The notes beneath the pieces were generated by a model. The model saw only the letters and a program-made list of their open reading frames with translations, searched no databases and had not been told where the DNA came from. Position numbers and translations under genes: made by a program. Below, piece by piece: positions 20,577-29,746 of a stretch of DNA of 64,000 nt (within the stretch, counting starts at the first letter, position 1; each line of letters begins with the position of its first letter). The DNA lies in assembly GCF_035762065.1 (NCBI RefSeq), contig NZ_DASTPW010000055.1, positions 62,001 through 126,000 on the forward strand, given 5' to 3'. The DNA comes from Methylibium sp035762065. Its GTDB lineage: Bacteria; Pseudomonadota; Gammaproteobacteria; Burkholderiales; Burkholderiaceae_C.

Positions 20577-21031
20577 GCCGTGCTCCCCGCCGCCTTCTTG
20601 ATGGCGATGCGGATGCGCTGGTAGGTGCCGCAGCGGCAGATGTTGCCGCTCATCGCGCCGTCGATGTCCTCGTCGGACGGCTTGGGCCGGCTCTTGAGCA
20701 GCGCCACGGCCGACATGATCTGGCCCGACTGGCAGTAGCCGCACTGCACGACGTCGATCTCGCGCCACGCGGCCTGCACTCGCTGGCCGACCGCATCGCG
20801 CGCCATCGCCTCGATCGTCGCGACCTGCTTGCCCTCGACCGAGGCCAACGAAGTGAGGCAGGACCGGACGGCCTGGCCTTCGAGGTGGACGGTGCAGGCG
20901 CCGCAGGCACCGATGCCGCAGCCGAATTTCGTGCCGCTGCTGCCGATCACGTCGCGCAGCACCCACAGCAGCGGCATGTCGGCCGGCGCGTCGGTGGTCA
21001 CTTGCTCGCCGTTAAGAATGAATTGAGCCAT
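20573..21031 (-). CDS. [2Fe-2S] small subunit of molybdenum hydroxylase (IorA type)
   Basis: 152 aa. Eight cysteines bind two [2Fe-2S] clusters: Cys38, 43, 46 and 58 in the plant-ferredoxin-like N-terminal half (FGCGIGACGACTVHL), and Cys97, 100, 132 and 134 in the helical half (QCGYCQSG, CRCGT). It transfers electrons from the large subunit to an external acceptor. It has no signal peptide and probably travels with the Tat-bearing large subunit. The start MAQFILNGEQ follows GGAGG at optimal distance. It is first in the operon, and the island boundary lies about 380 bp upstream. Confidence 0.92.
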   Translation of the reverse strand: MAQFILNGEQVTTDAPADMPLLWVLRDVIGSSGTKFGCGIGACGACTVHLEGQAVRSCLTSLASVEGKQVATIEAMARDAVGQRVQAAWREIDVVQCGYCQSGQIMSAVALLKSRPKPSDEDIDGAMSGNICRCGTYQRIRIAIKKAAGSTA

Positions 21032-21408
21032 GGGGCCTCCGGACTGCAGCCATGACGGGCAACTCGTATGCCAGAGTGACCGCACAAGGGGTCGCTTGGC
21101 GACTTCTCACTCTGGAAACGAGCCCCTCTGGGCTCTGTGCGAGCACGGCCATCTCTTGGCCTTGAATCGGCATGCGGCCTTGACGACTTGCTACCGCCCG
21201 GAGCAACGCCGACAACGCCGGCTTCTACCGATGTGCTGTCGTGGCGGCGAGGTTGACATCGCAAGCGGTCGGCGCGGTCTCTGATGCCAGGCGGCGTCCC
21301 GCCTACTCCTGCTACCGACACATGCAGAGGGTGCTGACAGCAGCGCCACAAAGCAAAAGGCACCCAGCGGCGGATGCGCGCTAAGTGCCTGTCATGTCGG
21401 AGTGATTC
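21032..21408. other. Non-coding chromosomal stretch before the island boundary
   Basis: No frame here has a recognisable protein. It should contain the promoter of the molybdenum hydroxylase operon and, before island insertion, would have been the sequence just downstream of tRNA-Met. A weak stem, GGCAC...GTGCC, sits at about 21360-21390 next to the boundary. Confidence 0.5.
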
Positions 21409-21425
21409 TGGTGGCGCTTCAGGGA
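21409..21425 (+). repeat. Left attachment repeat (displaced tRNA-Met 3' end)
   Basis: TGGTGGCGCTTCAGGGA, identical to bases 58344-58360. Here it continues as AGCGCCACC, so bases 21410-21434 form a perfect inverted repeat of 11-bp arms around AGG. The tRNA body is absent, as expected for the distal end of an integrated element. Confidence 0.85.
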
Positions 21426-21508
21426 AGCGCCACCAAAACTTCACCGCGCAGCGGCGAAGCGCTTGTAGATCAAGGCTTTGACGAGCCGCCGGGGAGCCGG
21501 GTCGCCTG

Positions 21509-21536
21509 CCAAGTGGCACCCCCAGGTGGCACCCCT
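21509..21536 (+). repeat. Subterminal repeat, left copy (probable integrase arm site)
   Basis: A 28-bp sequence beginning CCAAGTGGCACCCCCA, matching 58266-58293 at 25 of 28 positions in the same orientation. Internally it is a near-tandem of GTGGCACCCC. A second pair, GCTTGTAGATCAAGG at 21461-21475, matches the complement of 58317-58331 at 14 of 15 positions. Both pairs flank the core when the ends are joined, as arm and core-flanking sites do in tyrosine-recombinase attP. Confidence 0.65.
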
Positions 21537-21706
21537 GAGGAAGATATCACGCAGCTCAGTGAGACCCAAGGCTGGTCGCGCGCCCGTCGGGCACATTCAT
21601 GGCGTTGCATGCGCAGCACGAACGACTCATGTCTTGCGAGGCAACGTAGTCCCGGAGGGCATCTCAATGGAAGCGCGTTGCGGAAGGATGTGGAGTCGCT
21701 CGGGCG

Positions 21707-24355
21707 TTGAGCTCGAACTGGTTCCATGACAGACGCGCGCTCGTGAGCGAATCGAACGTTGCTGGCATTCGGCCCCTGAGCCACGTTCTGCGGATGGCGG
21801 TCGTGGCCGGCGTCGAGAGCGCCGTCAGGCTTCACATCGCCCGGGGCGACGACCTCAATGCACGCGACGCGAGAGGCATGACTCCTCTCATGCTCTCCGC
21901 GGCCGCGAACCGGCCGGCAATCTGCAGGCTGTTGCTGGGCGCCGGGGCCGATCACGGCTTGGTGGACGCCTCGGGAAGGTCGGCCCTCGAGATTGCCATC
22001 GCGGCGGGAGCTGAAGACGCGGCCGCAATCCTTGGCTCCTTCCAACGGCCGGCCGCAACCTTCCCGGAATCCGGGGCCGCGCTCCTCCACCTCGGTCCCG
22101 ACCGTGTCATCGAGGCCCTCCGCATCGACGATCCGATCGTCATCCACGCCACGTCCAAGGCGAGCTCTGGTGATGGGGGCCCATCCGAACCTGCGACCCG
22201 AGTCGCATCGCCTGAACCGGAAGCCTCCACCCTCCCGGCGCCTTCGATCGGAATTGCAGATGGCTCCGAGTTCGACCTGTCGGCCTGGGAAGCCGAAGAG
22301 GAGGCCGCACCACCCAAGGCCGACATCGTGGTTCTGACATCGGCAAGCGGGATCCAGGTCGCGATCGCGTCCCACAAGCCGATCGACACCTCGGCAGATT
22401 GGGACGACATCGACGCCTGCCTGCCCGAGCTGGCTCTGCCGCTGGCCCGCACCGACGACGCAGAGAGCCGCACGCTGCTACGGCGCCTGCTGCTGCGGGC
22501 GATCCGCGAAGGGAGCGTCCCCGGCATCAATGTTCAAGCGCTGTCGACCAACGAGGATCGATCGGCCAACCCCGAGGCGGAAGCCTACCTAGCCAAGGTC
22601 GTCAACGATCTTGGCGCCGAGGTCGACGAACGCTTCGAATACTCCAACGCTAACGAGAGCTTCGAAGTGTTCGTCGACCCTTCGGAGACCCAGGAAGAGG
22701 AGGCAGCCCTCGATGAAGCGCTGAGCGCGATCGACCGAGCCGCCTCGCCGCGACATGAGCCTTTGCGCATCTACCAGCGCGAGTTCCAGAGGCTGCAGCT
22801 GCTCACGGCCGAGGAGGAGATCGAGCTTGCGCAAGCCATGGAAGCGGCCCTTGACGCCGCCCTCGTTGCCCTGGCCGGCTGGCCGGTTGGCATCGCACGG
22901 ACGCTGTCCGCCGGCATGGACGTCATGGCAGGCTTGCGCCCGTTGTCGTCCATGTGCATAGCCGTCGCACAAACGGATCCTGAGCTTGCCTCAGTGCACG
23001 ACGCGGACTTCGACGCTCCTCCGATCGAGGCTGCGAACCGCGACATGGAAGAAGACGAAGAACAGGCCGACGATGCGACGGCCGACGCCGGGTTCGCCGA
23101 CGCGCTGCGTCGGTTGAGCGCACTGGCAGAACGGACGGACGTTGTGCAACAGCCGACCGCGGAGATCCGCGAAGCGCTGTCCGCCATCCGCCTCAATCGA
23201 CACTTCCTGCTCAAGCTGGACGATGCGGCGGACGGTCCGGCGCCATCTCCCACCTTTAGGTGCGCGATTGACGGCTTCCGCAAAGCTCGCGACCGCATGG
23301 CCGCGGCAAACCTGAAGCTGGCCTTCTTCCACGCCAAGAAGTACCTGTACAGCGGTGAGCCTCTGGACGACTTGGCGCAGGAGGGCAATATCGGCCTCCT
23401 CAAGGCGGTCGACCGTTACGAGTGGCGACGTGGATTCCGGTTCTCGACCTACGCCACTTGGTGGATCCGGCAACAGATCAGCCGCTACGTCGCGGACAAG
23501 GCTCGCACCATCCGCGTGCCGGTCCATGTCTACGAGAAGCTGCAACGCATGCAGCACTTGGCCGGAACCATCGAAACGACATTCGGCCGCGAAGCGACGC
23601 TCGATGAACTGGCTGCGCAGATGGAGATGCCTTCCCGCAAGGTCGCCGCACTGCTGAGCATTGCACCCGAGCCCTGCAGCATCGACGAACTGCCCGTCGA
23701 CGAGATGGTGGCGATAGAGGCTCGCGAAGCCTATACGTTTCCGGATCCTGCCGACATCGTCGACGAGCGTCAGTTGCGACTGGCCGTCGAACACCTGATC
23801 TCTTCCCTGTCGGAGAGGGACAGCAAGGAAGAGCGGGTCCTCCGGCTGCGCTTCGGCATCCGGGTCGATGACGCTCTGACACTTGAAGAGGTCGGCCAGC
23901 GCTTCTCCGTGACGCGCGAGCGGATACGCCAGATCGAAGCCGGCGCGCTCAAGAAGTTGAGGCATCCCGCAAGGTCCGAGCCCTTTGCCCGACGTGCCCT
24001 GGGCATCAAGCGCAAGCCGCCCCCGTGCGATGCCTCAGACCCAACAGACGGTATCGCAGAGCCGCCCGACACCTTTCAGGCGATGCCAAAGGCGGCCGCT
24101 GCGAACCGGCCAGCCATCGCCCACCCTTCGCACGATGTCGTTCAGCCGCCAAGCTCCGCGAAGGGTTCGGGCCTGGATCGGCTGCTTGCACTGGCTGCCA
24201 AACTTGAAGTCCCGGTCGAAGACGGGCGATCGAGGGAGTCCGGCCGCATCTGGGTGAGGCTCCTTGCTACTCCTGACAGCACCCGTCGAAGGCTTGTGCG
24301 CAAGCTCCTTGAATTCGGATTCGAGCACTCTCCAGGGAAGGGCTACTGGAGATGA
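21707..24355 (+). CDS. Ankyrin-repeat sigma-70 family factor of the defence operon
   Basis: Up to 882 aa. Residues about 24-115 are ankyrin repeats (NARDARGMTPLMLSAAANRP, CRLLLGAGADHGLVDASGRS). An acidic middle region of unknown fold follows. From about 520 it is a real sigma-70 factor: region 2 (AAANLKLAFFHAKKYLYSG, then LDDLAQEGNIGLLKAVDRYE, FRFSTYATWWIRQQISRYV), region 3 (about 605-680), and region 4 (LEEVGQRFSVTRERIRQIE) with an RpoD-like -35 reader. A C-terminal tail ends GFEHSPGKGYWR. The start is uncertain: TTG 21707, or GTG 21743. Its stop ATGA-overlaps the GHKL ATPase gene, so it belongs to the operon and may direct its expression, with the ankyrin part sensing a protein trigger. That role is inference. 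Confidence 0.85.
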   Translation: MSSNWFHDRRALVSESNVAGIRPLSHVLRMAVVAGVESAVRLHIARGDDLNARDARGMTPLMLSAAANRPAICRLLLGAGADHGLVDASGRSALEIAIAAGAEDAAAILGSFQRPAATFPESGAALLHLGPDRVIEALRIDDPIVIHATSKASSGDGGPSEPATRVASPEPEASTLPAPSIGIADGSEFDLSAWEAEEEAAPPKADIVVLTSASGIQVAIASHKPIDTSADWDDIDACLPELALPLARTDDAESRTLLRRLLLRAIREGSVPGINVQALSTNEDRSANPEAEAYLAKVVNDLGAEVDERFEYSNANESFEVFVDPSETQEEEAALDEALSAIDRAASPRHEPLRIYQREFQRLQLLTAEEEIELAQAMEAALDAALVALAGWPVGIARTLSAGMDVMAGLRPLSSMCIAVAQTDPELASVHDADFDAPPIEAANRDMEEDEEQADDATADAGFADALRRLSALAERTDVVQQPTAEIREALSAIRLNRHFLLKLDDAADGPAPSPTFRCAIDGFRKARDRMAAANLKLAFFHAKKYLYSGEPLDDLAQEGNIGLLKAVDRYEWRRGFRFSTYATWWIRQQISRYVADKARTIRVPVHVYEKLQRMQHLAGTIETTFGREATLDELAAQMEMPSRKVAALLSIAPEPCSIDELPVDEMVAIEAREAYTFPDPADIVDERQLRLAVEHLISSLSERDSKEERVLRLRFGIRVDDALTLEEVGQRFSVTRERIRQIEAGALKKLRHPARSEPFARRALGIKRKPPPCDASDPTDGIAEPPDTFQAMPKAAAANRPAIAHPSHDVVQPPSSAKGSGLDRLLALAAKLEVPVEDGRSRESGRIWVRLLATPDSTRRRLVRKLLEFGFEHSPGKGYWR

Positions 24356-25851
24356 CCCCCAAGACCCGCACGGCTCCACCGCGCGCGATCGCGATGCTCG
24401 AGTCCCTGCGAGGTCTGGGTTACTCGACAGCGGCGGCGCTGGCCGACATCGTCGACAACAGCATCTCCGCCGACGCCCGCAAGGTCCGCATCGACTTCCA
24501 ATGGGACGGAGCAGACAGCCGCGTGCTGATCGTCGACGATGGGCGCGGCATGAGCGACCCGGAGCTCGAAGCGGCCATGCGGCTGGGCGACAAGAGTCCG
24601 TCGACCGAGCGCTTGGCGCACGACCTGGGACGCTTCGGCATGGGCCTGAAGACCGCTTCGCTATCGCAAGGCCGCCGACTCACGGTAGCCAGCGTCAGGG
24701 GCGGTGCGCAGACCTGCCTGCGGTGGGACCTCGACGAACTGGCGGCTGATCCAAACAGCGACTGGCTGCTGTTCGAAGGCCCCGCCGTGGGCTCCCAGCG
24801 GCATCTGTCCGGCCTGGACAGCCAGACGAGCGGAACGCTGGTGCTGTGGGAGAAGCTCGACCGCATCGTCACTGCCGGCTACACGGTCGACGACTTCCTG
24901 GCCTTGACGGTCGCCGTGGAAGCGCACCTCGCGATGGTGTTCCATCGCCTGCTGCAAGGCCCGAGCGCGCGCATCAGGTTGCTGCTCAACGGCCGGGCCA
25001 TCGAGCCTTGGGATCCATTCATGTCGGGGCACCCCGCCAAGCCCTGGACCTCGCCGGCAGCCCCGTATCGAACCGAAAGCGGTTTGGTGGTGGCACGGTG
25101 CCATGTCCTGCCGCACCAGGACAAGCTGACCAGAGAAGAGTTCAAGAAGAACGAGGGCCCGGCGGGCTGGACCGCGCAGCAAGGCTTCTACGTCTACAGG
25201 AACGAGCGGCTGCTCGTCGCAGGCGGATGGCTCGGCCTCGGACCTTCAAAAGCATGGAATCGCGAGGAGGCACACCGCTTGGCGCGCATACAGGTCGACA
25301 TCCCCAACACGGCCGACGCCGACTGGAAGATCGATGTTCGCAAGTCGATCGCCCGCCCGCCGGTTTCGCTTCGTCCGTGGATGACGCGCTTGGCCGAGGA
25401 CACCCGAGAGCGCGCGCGTCGAGTGTTCGCCTACCGCGGAACGCCTCAGCCGACGCAGCGCAACACGCCGATCGAGCAGGCGTGGCGGATTGACCGCGTG
25501 AAGGATGGCATCCGCTACCGGATCGAGCCGACCCACCCGGCCGTGGCCGCGGTACTGGCCCGTGCGGGCGAGCTGACGCCCCTCGTCAAGGCAATGCTTC
25601 GCGTGATCGAGGAATCCGTTCCCGTCCAGCGCATCTGGCTGGACACGACCGAAAACAAGGAGACGCCCCGAACCGGCTTCTCAGGCGACCCGCCGGAGGC
25701 GGTCGCCACCGTCTTGAATGCGTTGTTCGCCGACCTGATCGGGCGACGAGGCATGGCGGTCGAAGCGGCGAAGCGCACGCTGCTCTCGACCGAGCCCTTC
25801 CACAACTACGCAGGGCTGATCGCGGAGCTTGGCAGCCCTAAGGCGGTTTGA
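24352..25851 (+). CDS. GHKL ATPase, MutL/MORC-like
   Basis: 499 aa. The N-terminal Bergerat fold has ADIVDNSISADA (N box, about residues 31-42), VDDGRGMS (G1, about 62-69) and LGRFGMGLKTASLSQ (G2, about 84-100), then a transducer-like S5 domain with the RKSIARPP region near 330. This is the pattern of MutL/MORC-type ATPases found in restriction-modification neighbourhoods, which clamp on DNA by ATP-driven dimerisation. The start overlaps the sigma-factor stop. The next gene follows after 27 bp. It probably loads or gates the nuclease and helicase partners; that is inference from family and context. Confidence 0.87.
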   Translation: MTPKTRTAPPRAIAMLESLRGLGYSTAAALADIVDNSISADARKVRIDFQWDGADSRVLIVDDGRGMSDPELEAAMRLGDKSPSTERLAHDLGRFGMGLKTASLSQGRRLTVASVRGGAQTCLRWDLDELAADPNSDWLLFEGPAVGSQRHLSGLDSQTSGTLVLWEKLDRIVTAGYTVDDFLALTVAVEAHLAMVFHRLLQGPSARIRLLLNGRAIEPWDPFMSGHPAKPWTSPAAPYRTESGLVVARCHVLPHQDKLTREEFKKNEGPAGWTAQQGFYVYRNERLLVAGGWLGLGPSKAWNREEAHRLARIQVDIPNTADADWKIDVRKSIARPPVSLRPWMTRLAEDTRERARRVFAYRGTPQPTQRNTPIEQAWRIDRVKDGIRYRIEPTHPAVAAVLARAGELTPLVKAMLRVIEESVPVQRIWLDTTENKETPRTGFSGDPPEAVATVLNALFADLIGRRGMAVEAAKRTLLSTEPFHNYAGLIAELGSPKAV

Positions 25852-25878
25852 ACCAAGCAACTTGCAAGGGAGAAACGA

Positions 25879-28758
25879 ATGCCAGCGTTCAATGCGTCGA
25901 CCTCGACGGCGCTCAGCATCGCGCAAAGTCTGTTGGTCGCGGAGAGGGACAAGCGCGCGATCACGGCCGCCCTCATTGGTGAGAAGGTCGCAATCGCCGC
26001 TTCCGTCGTCTCGCAAAGCAGCGAGGAGCCCGTCGATCAAGCCGCCGCCGTCGCTGAGCTGATCCGCCGATTCAGCTTGTGGATCGGGCAGGACACCGCA
26101 CTGTCGGACACCACCGGCCATGAGGCCTGGCTCAACGCGGCCCGCAAGAAGGATTGGCGCTACTGGCCCCGCTATCGCGACTTGCTTGAACGAAAGATGT
26201 CGGCAACGGCCGTCGACGCCGTGGACAAGTCCACCGACCGAATCCTCGGGCTGATGGAAGACCCGGCCCGCACGGGCGCATGGAATCGACGCGGACTGGT
26301 CGTCGGCCACGTCCAGTCCGGCAAGACCGCCAACTACTCGGGACTGATCTGCAAGGCGGCTGATTCCGGCTACAAGATCATCATCATCCTTGCGGGCCTC
26401 CACAACAACCTGCGCTCCCAGACGCAGATTCGGCTCGAAGAGGGCTTCCTCGGCTACGAGACATCTGCCAAGGGCGACATCGTCAAGCTCATCGGGGTCG
26501 GCGCGCACGGCCGGGACTTCGAGATCAAGCCGAATTGCGCGACCAACCGGACCAACACGGGCGACTTCAACACGAAGATCGCGAAGCACCTGGCGATCTC
26601 GCCGGAGCAGCGTCCCTGGCTCTTCGTGGTGAAGAAGCACAAGGTCGTGCTCGAACGGCTGCTCAAATGGATCCGAGGTCATGTGGCCGACGCCACCGAT
26701 GCCGCCGGCAACCGGTTCGTCTCGAATCTGCCGCTGCTCCTCATCGACGACGAGGCCGATCATGCGTCTGTCGATACAGGCGAGCAGCACATCGGCCCCG
26801 ACGGCAAGCCCGACGATGACCACGAGCCCAAGGCGATCAACAGCAGGATCCGCAAGATCCTCAACACCTTCGCCAAGAAGGCGTATGTCGGCTACACGGC
26901 CACCCCTTTCGCCAACATCTTCATCCACCGCCAGAACGAGACGCAGGAGGAGGGCCCCGACCTCTTCCCGCAGTCGTTCATCGTCAACTTGGCCGCGCCC
27001 TCCAACTATGTCGGGCCGTCACGCGTCTTCGGCCTGCATGCGCCGGAAGGACGCAGCAGCTTGCCGCTGACGCGCGTGATCAACGACCACGCAAGCGAGG
27101 ACGGGCTCGACGGCTGGATGCCGGCCAAGCATCAGAAGGACCATTCGCCCACGCATATGGGCCAAGACGCGCTGCCGCCTTCGCTGCGAACGGCGGTGCA
27201 TTCATTTGTGTTGGCATGCGCAGCGCGCGAGGCCCGCGGGCAGGGGGCGGACCATTCGTCGATGCTGGTCCACGTCACTCGATACACCCTCGTTCAGAAG
27301 GAGGTGCATCGTCAAGTGGAAGACTTCGTCAAGAAGATGAAGCTCCGCATAACGCGCGGGATCGACCACGAAGCGCTGCTCGACGAGCTGCGCGAGCTGT
27401 GGGAGACGGATTTCGTCTCCACGACCGGGGCGATCGCCCCACGACTCACCGAATCGGAAGAGCCACCAACCGCCCTCCCCTGGGCGGACATCGTCGCCCA
27501 GCTGCCCGACGTGCTCTCGGACATCGACGTTCGCATGGTGAATGGCAAGGCGAAGGATGCTTTGGACTACGCAGAGGAGGCGACCAAGGGCCTCAAAGTC
27601 ATCGCGATCGGCGGCGACAAGCTCGCCCGGGGCCTGACACTCGAAGGCCTATGCACCAGCTACTTTGTTCGAACTACGAAGATGTACGACACGCTGATGC
27701 AGATGGGCCGCTGGTTTGGCTACCGGCCCGGCTACATCGACCTGTGCCGCCTCTACACCACGGAAGAGCTGGTCGAGTGGTTCGGGCACATTGCCGACGC
27801 CTCCGAGGAGCTTCGCGAGGAGTTCGACGCGATGGCAGAAAGCGGCGCGACACCGCGCGACTACGGACTGCGTGTGCAGTCGCACCCGGTCCTGCTGGTG
27901 ACTTCACCGCTGAAGATGCGCACGGCGAAAAATCTGCAGCTTTCGTTCAGCGGCGAGCTGCTCGAAACCGTGTCGCTGCACAGCGACGACAGGATCCTCG
28001 GGCAGAACCTGGATGCGACCAACAAGCTGATCGCCGCCTGCGGGAGTGCGCATGAGACCAAGCCCAAGCGCGCACGCAACAGCCTGGAGCAACAGTGGGA
28101 AGGCTTCCTCTGGAACGGCGTACCAGCCGAACACGTTGCCGACTTCTTCGAATCGTTCACCACCCATCCGAAGGCGCGGAAGGTCAACAGCGCACTCCTG
28201 CGCGACTTCGTCTGGTCGATGGCGGCGACCGGCGAGCTCACCTCGTGGACCGTCGCGTTGCTCGGCGGAGGCTCTGGCGGCCCCCACACCTTCGCCGGCG
28301 GCCTGACCATCGACGCGATGAGCAAGCGCACAGCCGACAAGGACATCTCGGACCGTTATGCGATCGGACGGCTGCTGTCGCCGCGCGACGAAGCCATCGA
28401 CTTGGACGACACGGCTTGGACCGCAGCGCTCGCAAGGACGAAGAAAATGTTCAACCCGGACGCCGGGCGCCAGAAGGACGGCGTCAGACCCAGCGAGCCC
28501 GACACGCCCAACGGGCCTTCGATCCGATTCATCCGCGGCAAGGGATCCGCCGCAGATGGTGTCGAACCAGCACCGCAGCGCGGCCTCCTGTTGCTGTATC
28601 CGCTTGATCCCCAGCAATCGGGGAGCGACGTGCTTGCCGGCCGGAAGGACCCGGTCATGGCCTTCGGAGTCAGCTTCCCGTCGAGCGACTCCGGGGTAAA
28701 GGTCGAGTACGCCGTTGATCACCTGCTTTGGGCACAGGAATATGGCCCGGCCGATTGA
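25879..28758 (+). CDS. Z1-domain superfamily II helicase-like ATPase
   Basis: 959 aa. Walker A is GHVQSGKT (about residues 144-151), Walker B is LLIDDEAD (about 287-294), motif III-like is GYTATPFANI, and the arginine-finger region is MGRWFGYRPGY, followed by DLCRLYT. The Z1 domain covers roughly residues 370-640. A strong ribosome-binding site (AAGGGAG) precedes the ATG. Z1 proteins occur in operons with GHKL ATPases, PD-(D/E)XK and AIPR proteins and are thought to move along or unwind DNA during restriction. It overlaps the PD-(D/E)XK gene by 17 bp. Length and motifs are complete. Confidence 0.92.
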   Translation: MPAFNASTSTALSIAQSLLVAERDKRAITAALIGEKVAIAASVVSQSSEEPVDQAAAVAELIRRFSLWIGQDTALSDTTGHEAWLNAARKKDWRYWPRYRDLLERKMSATAVDAVDKSTDRILGLMEDPARTGAWNRRGLVVGHVQSGKTANYSGLICKAADSGYKIIIILAGLHNNLRSQTQIRLEEGFLGYETSAKGDIVKLIGVGAHGRDFEIKPNCATNRTNTGDFNTKIAKHLAISPEQRPWLFVVKKHKVVLERLLKWIRGHVADATDAAGNRFVSNLPLLLIDDEADHASVDTGEQHIGPDGKPDDDHEPKAINSRIRKILNTFAKKAYVGYTATPFANIFIHRQNETQEEGPDLFPQSFIVNLAAPSNYVGPSRVFGLHAPEGRSSLPLTRVINDHASEDGLDGWMPAKHQKDHSPTHMGQDALPPSLRTAVHSFVLACAAREARGQGADHSSMLVHVTRYTLVQKEVHRQVEDFVKKMKLRITRGIDHEALLDELRELWETDFVSTTGAIAPRLTESEEPPTALPWADIVAQLPDVLSDIDVRMVNGKAKDALDYAEEATKGLKVIAIGGDKLARGLTLEGLCTSYFVRTTKMYDTLMQMGRWFGYRPGYIDLCRLYTTEELVEWFGHIADASEELREEFDAMAESGATPRDYGLRVQSHPVLLVTSPLKMRTAKNLQLSFSGELLETVSLHSDDRILGQNLDATNKLIAACGSAHETKPKRARNSLEQQWEGFLWNGVPAEHVADFFESFTTHPKARKVNSALLRDFVWSMAATGELTSWTVALLGGGSGGPHTFAGGLTIDAMSKRTADKDISDRYAIGRLLSPRDEAIDLDDTAWTAALARTKKMFNPDAGRQKDGVRPSEPDTPNGPSIRFIRGKGSAADGVEPAPQRGLLLLYPLDPQQSGSDVLAGRKDPVMAFGVSFPSSDSGVKVEYAVDHLLWAQEYGPAD

Positions 28759-29746
28759 CGACATTGAGCTTGCCTGGCGGTCGCTGCGTGACAGTTTGGA
28801 CGCCTCAGGCTGGCGCAGCATCTCCGTCGCAGTGATCGGCTCGTGCGCTTTGCGGGCTGGGCTGAGCTACCCAGGCAAGAACGAAGCACTGCTCGCCAGC
28901 TTCTCCTCCTCGGCCGTTCCGGCAACCGAAAAGCTTCCCGCCGGGCAGGGCTTCGACGTGGCGCGCGTCGAGCAGGGTGGCGACGGTTTGACCTGGCTTG
29001 CGCTCACCCGGAGCGCGAATGGCAGCCTGGAGCTGTTCGCCGCGATGGTGGTCGACGTGGTGCACTCGATGCGCATCGAGCCCGGCGCCGACGACAAGAG
29101 GCTTGCAAGAGTCTTTCTTGGACGCATCCGCGCGTGGCAGGAGTTCATGCGCAAGGGCGCCCAGCCCCTCAGCCCCGAGTCCGAGATCGGCTTGGTGGGC
29201 GAGCTCACGCTGCTGCGCGCGATCGTCGAAGCGGGGGTGTTCATGAGTGCAGCGATCGAATCCTGGGTGGGTCCGCTCGATGGCGTCCAGGACTTCGAGC
29301 TCGGCACGGGCTCATTGGAGGTCAAGACCACGCTGTCTGCAGCGGGCTTCCCCGCCAAGATCGGTTCGCTTGAGCAGCTCGATGATTCGGCTCGCCAGCC
29401 GCTTTTCCTGGCCGGCGCGCGCATGCGCCAGATGGAGTCCGGACAGAACCTGTCGGCCCTCGTCGCCGAAATACGCTACGCAGCCAGGGGCGACGCCGAG
29501 GCAATGCGACTGCTGAACGAGCGGCTGATCGCTGCCGGCTATCTCGATGCCCATGCCGACCTCTACGTGCGGCGCTTCGCATTGGTCGATGCTCGGTTCG
29601 TCGAAGTGAAGGATGGCTTCCCCCGGCTGACGCAAGGCAGCGTTCCGCTGGGCGTCACCCGGGCCACCTACGAGATCGATCTGGACAAGTTCGCCGGAAC
29701 AGACGTCCCGGCCGTCGACGCACTCAAGAGGCTGGGAGCCGTATGA
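28742..29746 (+). CDS. PD-(D/E)XK motif nuclease-like protein
   Basis: 334 aa. The start MARPIDDIELAW lies inside the end of the Z1 gene (17-bp overlap). The nuclease core is about residues 140-215: SPESEIGLVGELTLL (Glu of the first helix), then WVGPLDGVQDFEL (Asp) and SLEVKTT (E-x-K), the catalytic pattern of the PD-(D/E)XK superfamily and of the Pfam family of that name found in Z1 operons. It is the most likely DNA-cleaving subunit of the system. Its stop overlaps the AIPR start by four bases (ATGA). Confidence 0.85.
   Translation: MARPIDDIELAWRSLRDSLDASGWRSISVAVIGSCALRAGLSYPGKNEALLASFSSSAVPATEKLPAGQGFDVARVEQGGDGLTWLALTRSANGSLELFAAMVVDVVHSMRIEPGADDKRLARVFLGRIRAWQEFMRKGAQPLSPESEIGLVGELTLLRAIVEAGVFMSAAIESWVGPLDGVQDFELGTGSLEVKTTLSAAGFPAKIGSLEQLDDSARQPLFLAGARMRQMESGQNLSALVAEIRYAARGDAEAMRLLNERLIAAGYLDAHADLYVRRFALVDARFVEVKDGFPRLTQGSVPLGVTRATYEIDLDKFAGTDVPAVDALKRLGAV

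Noticed and set aside
18654..20624. 656-codon frame antisense to the molybdenum hydroxylase
   Set aside because: Shadow; the real gene has Tat signal, family motifs and coupling to the small subunit.
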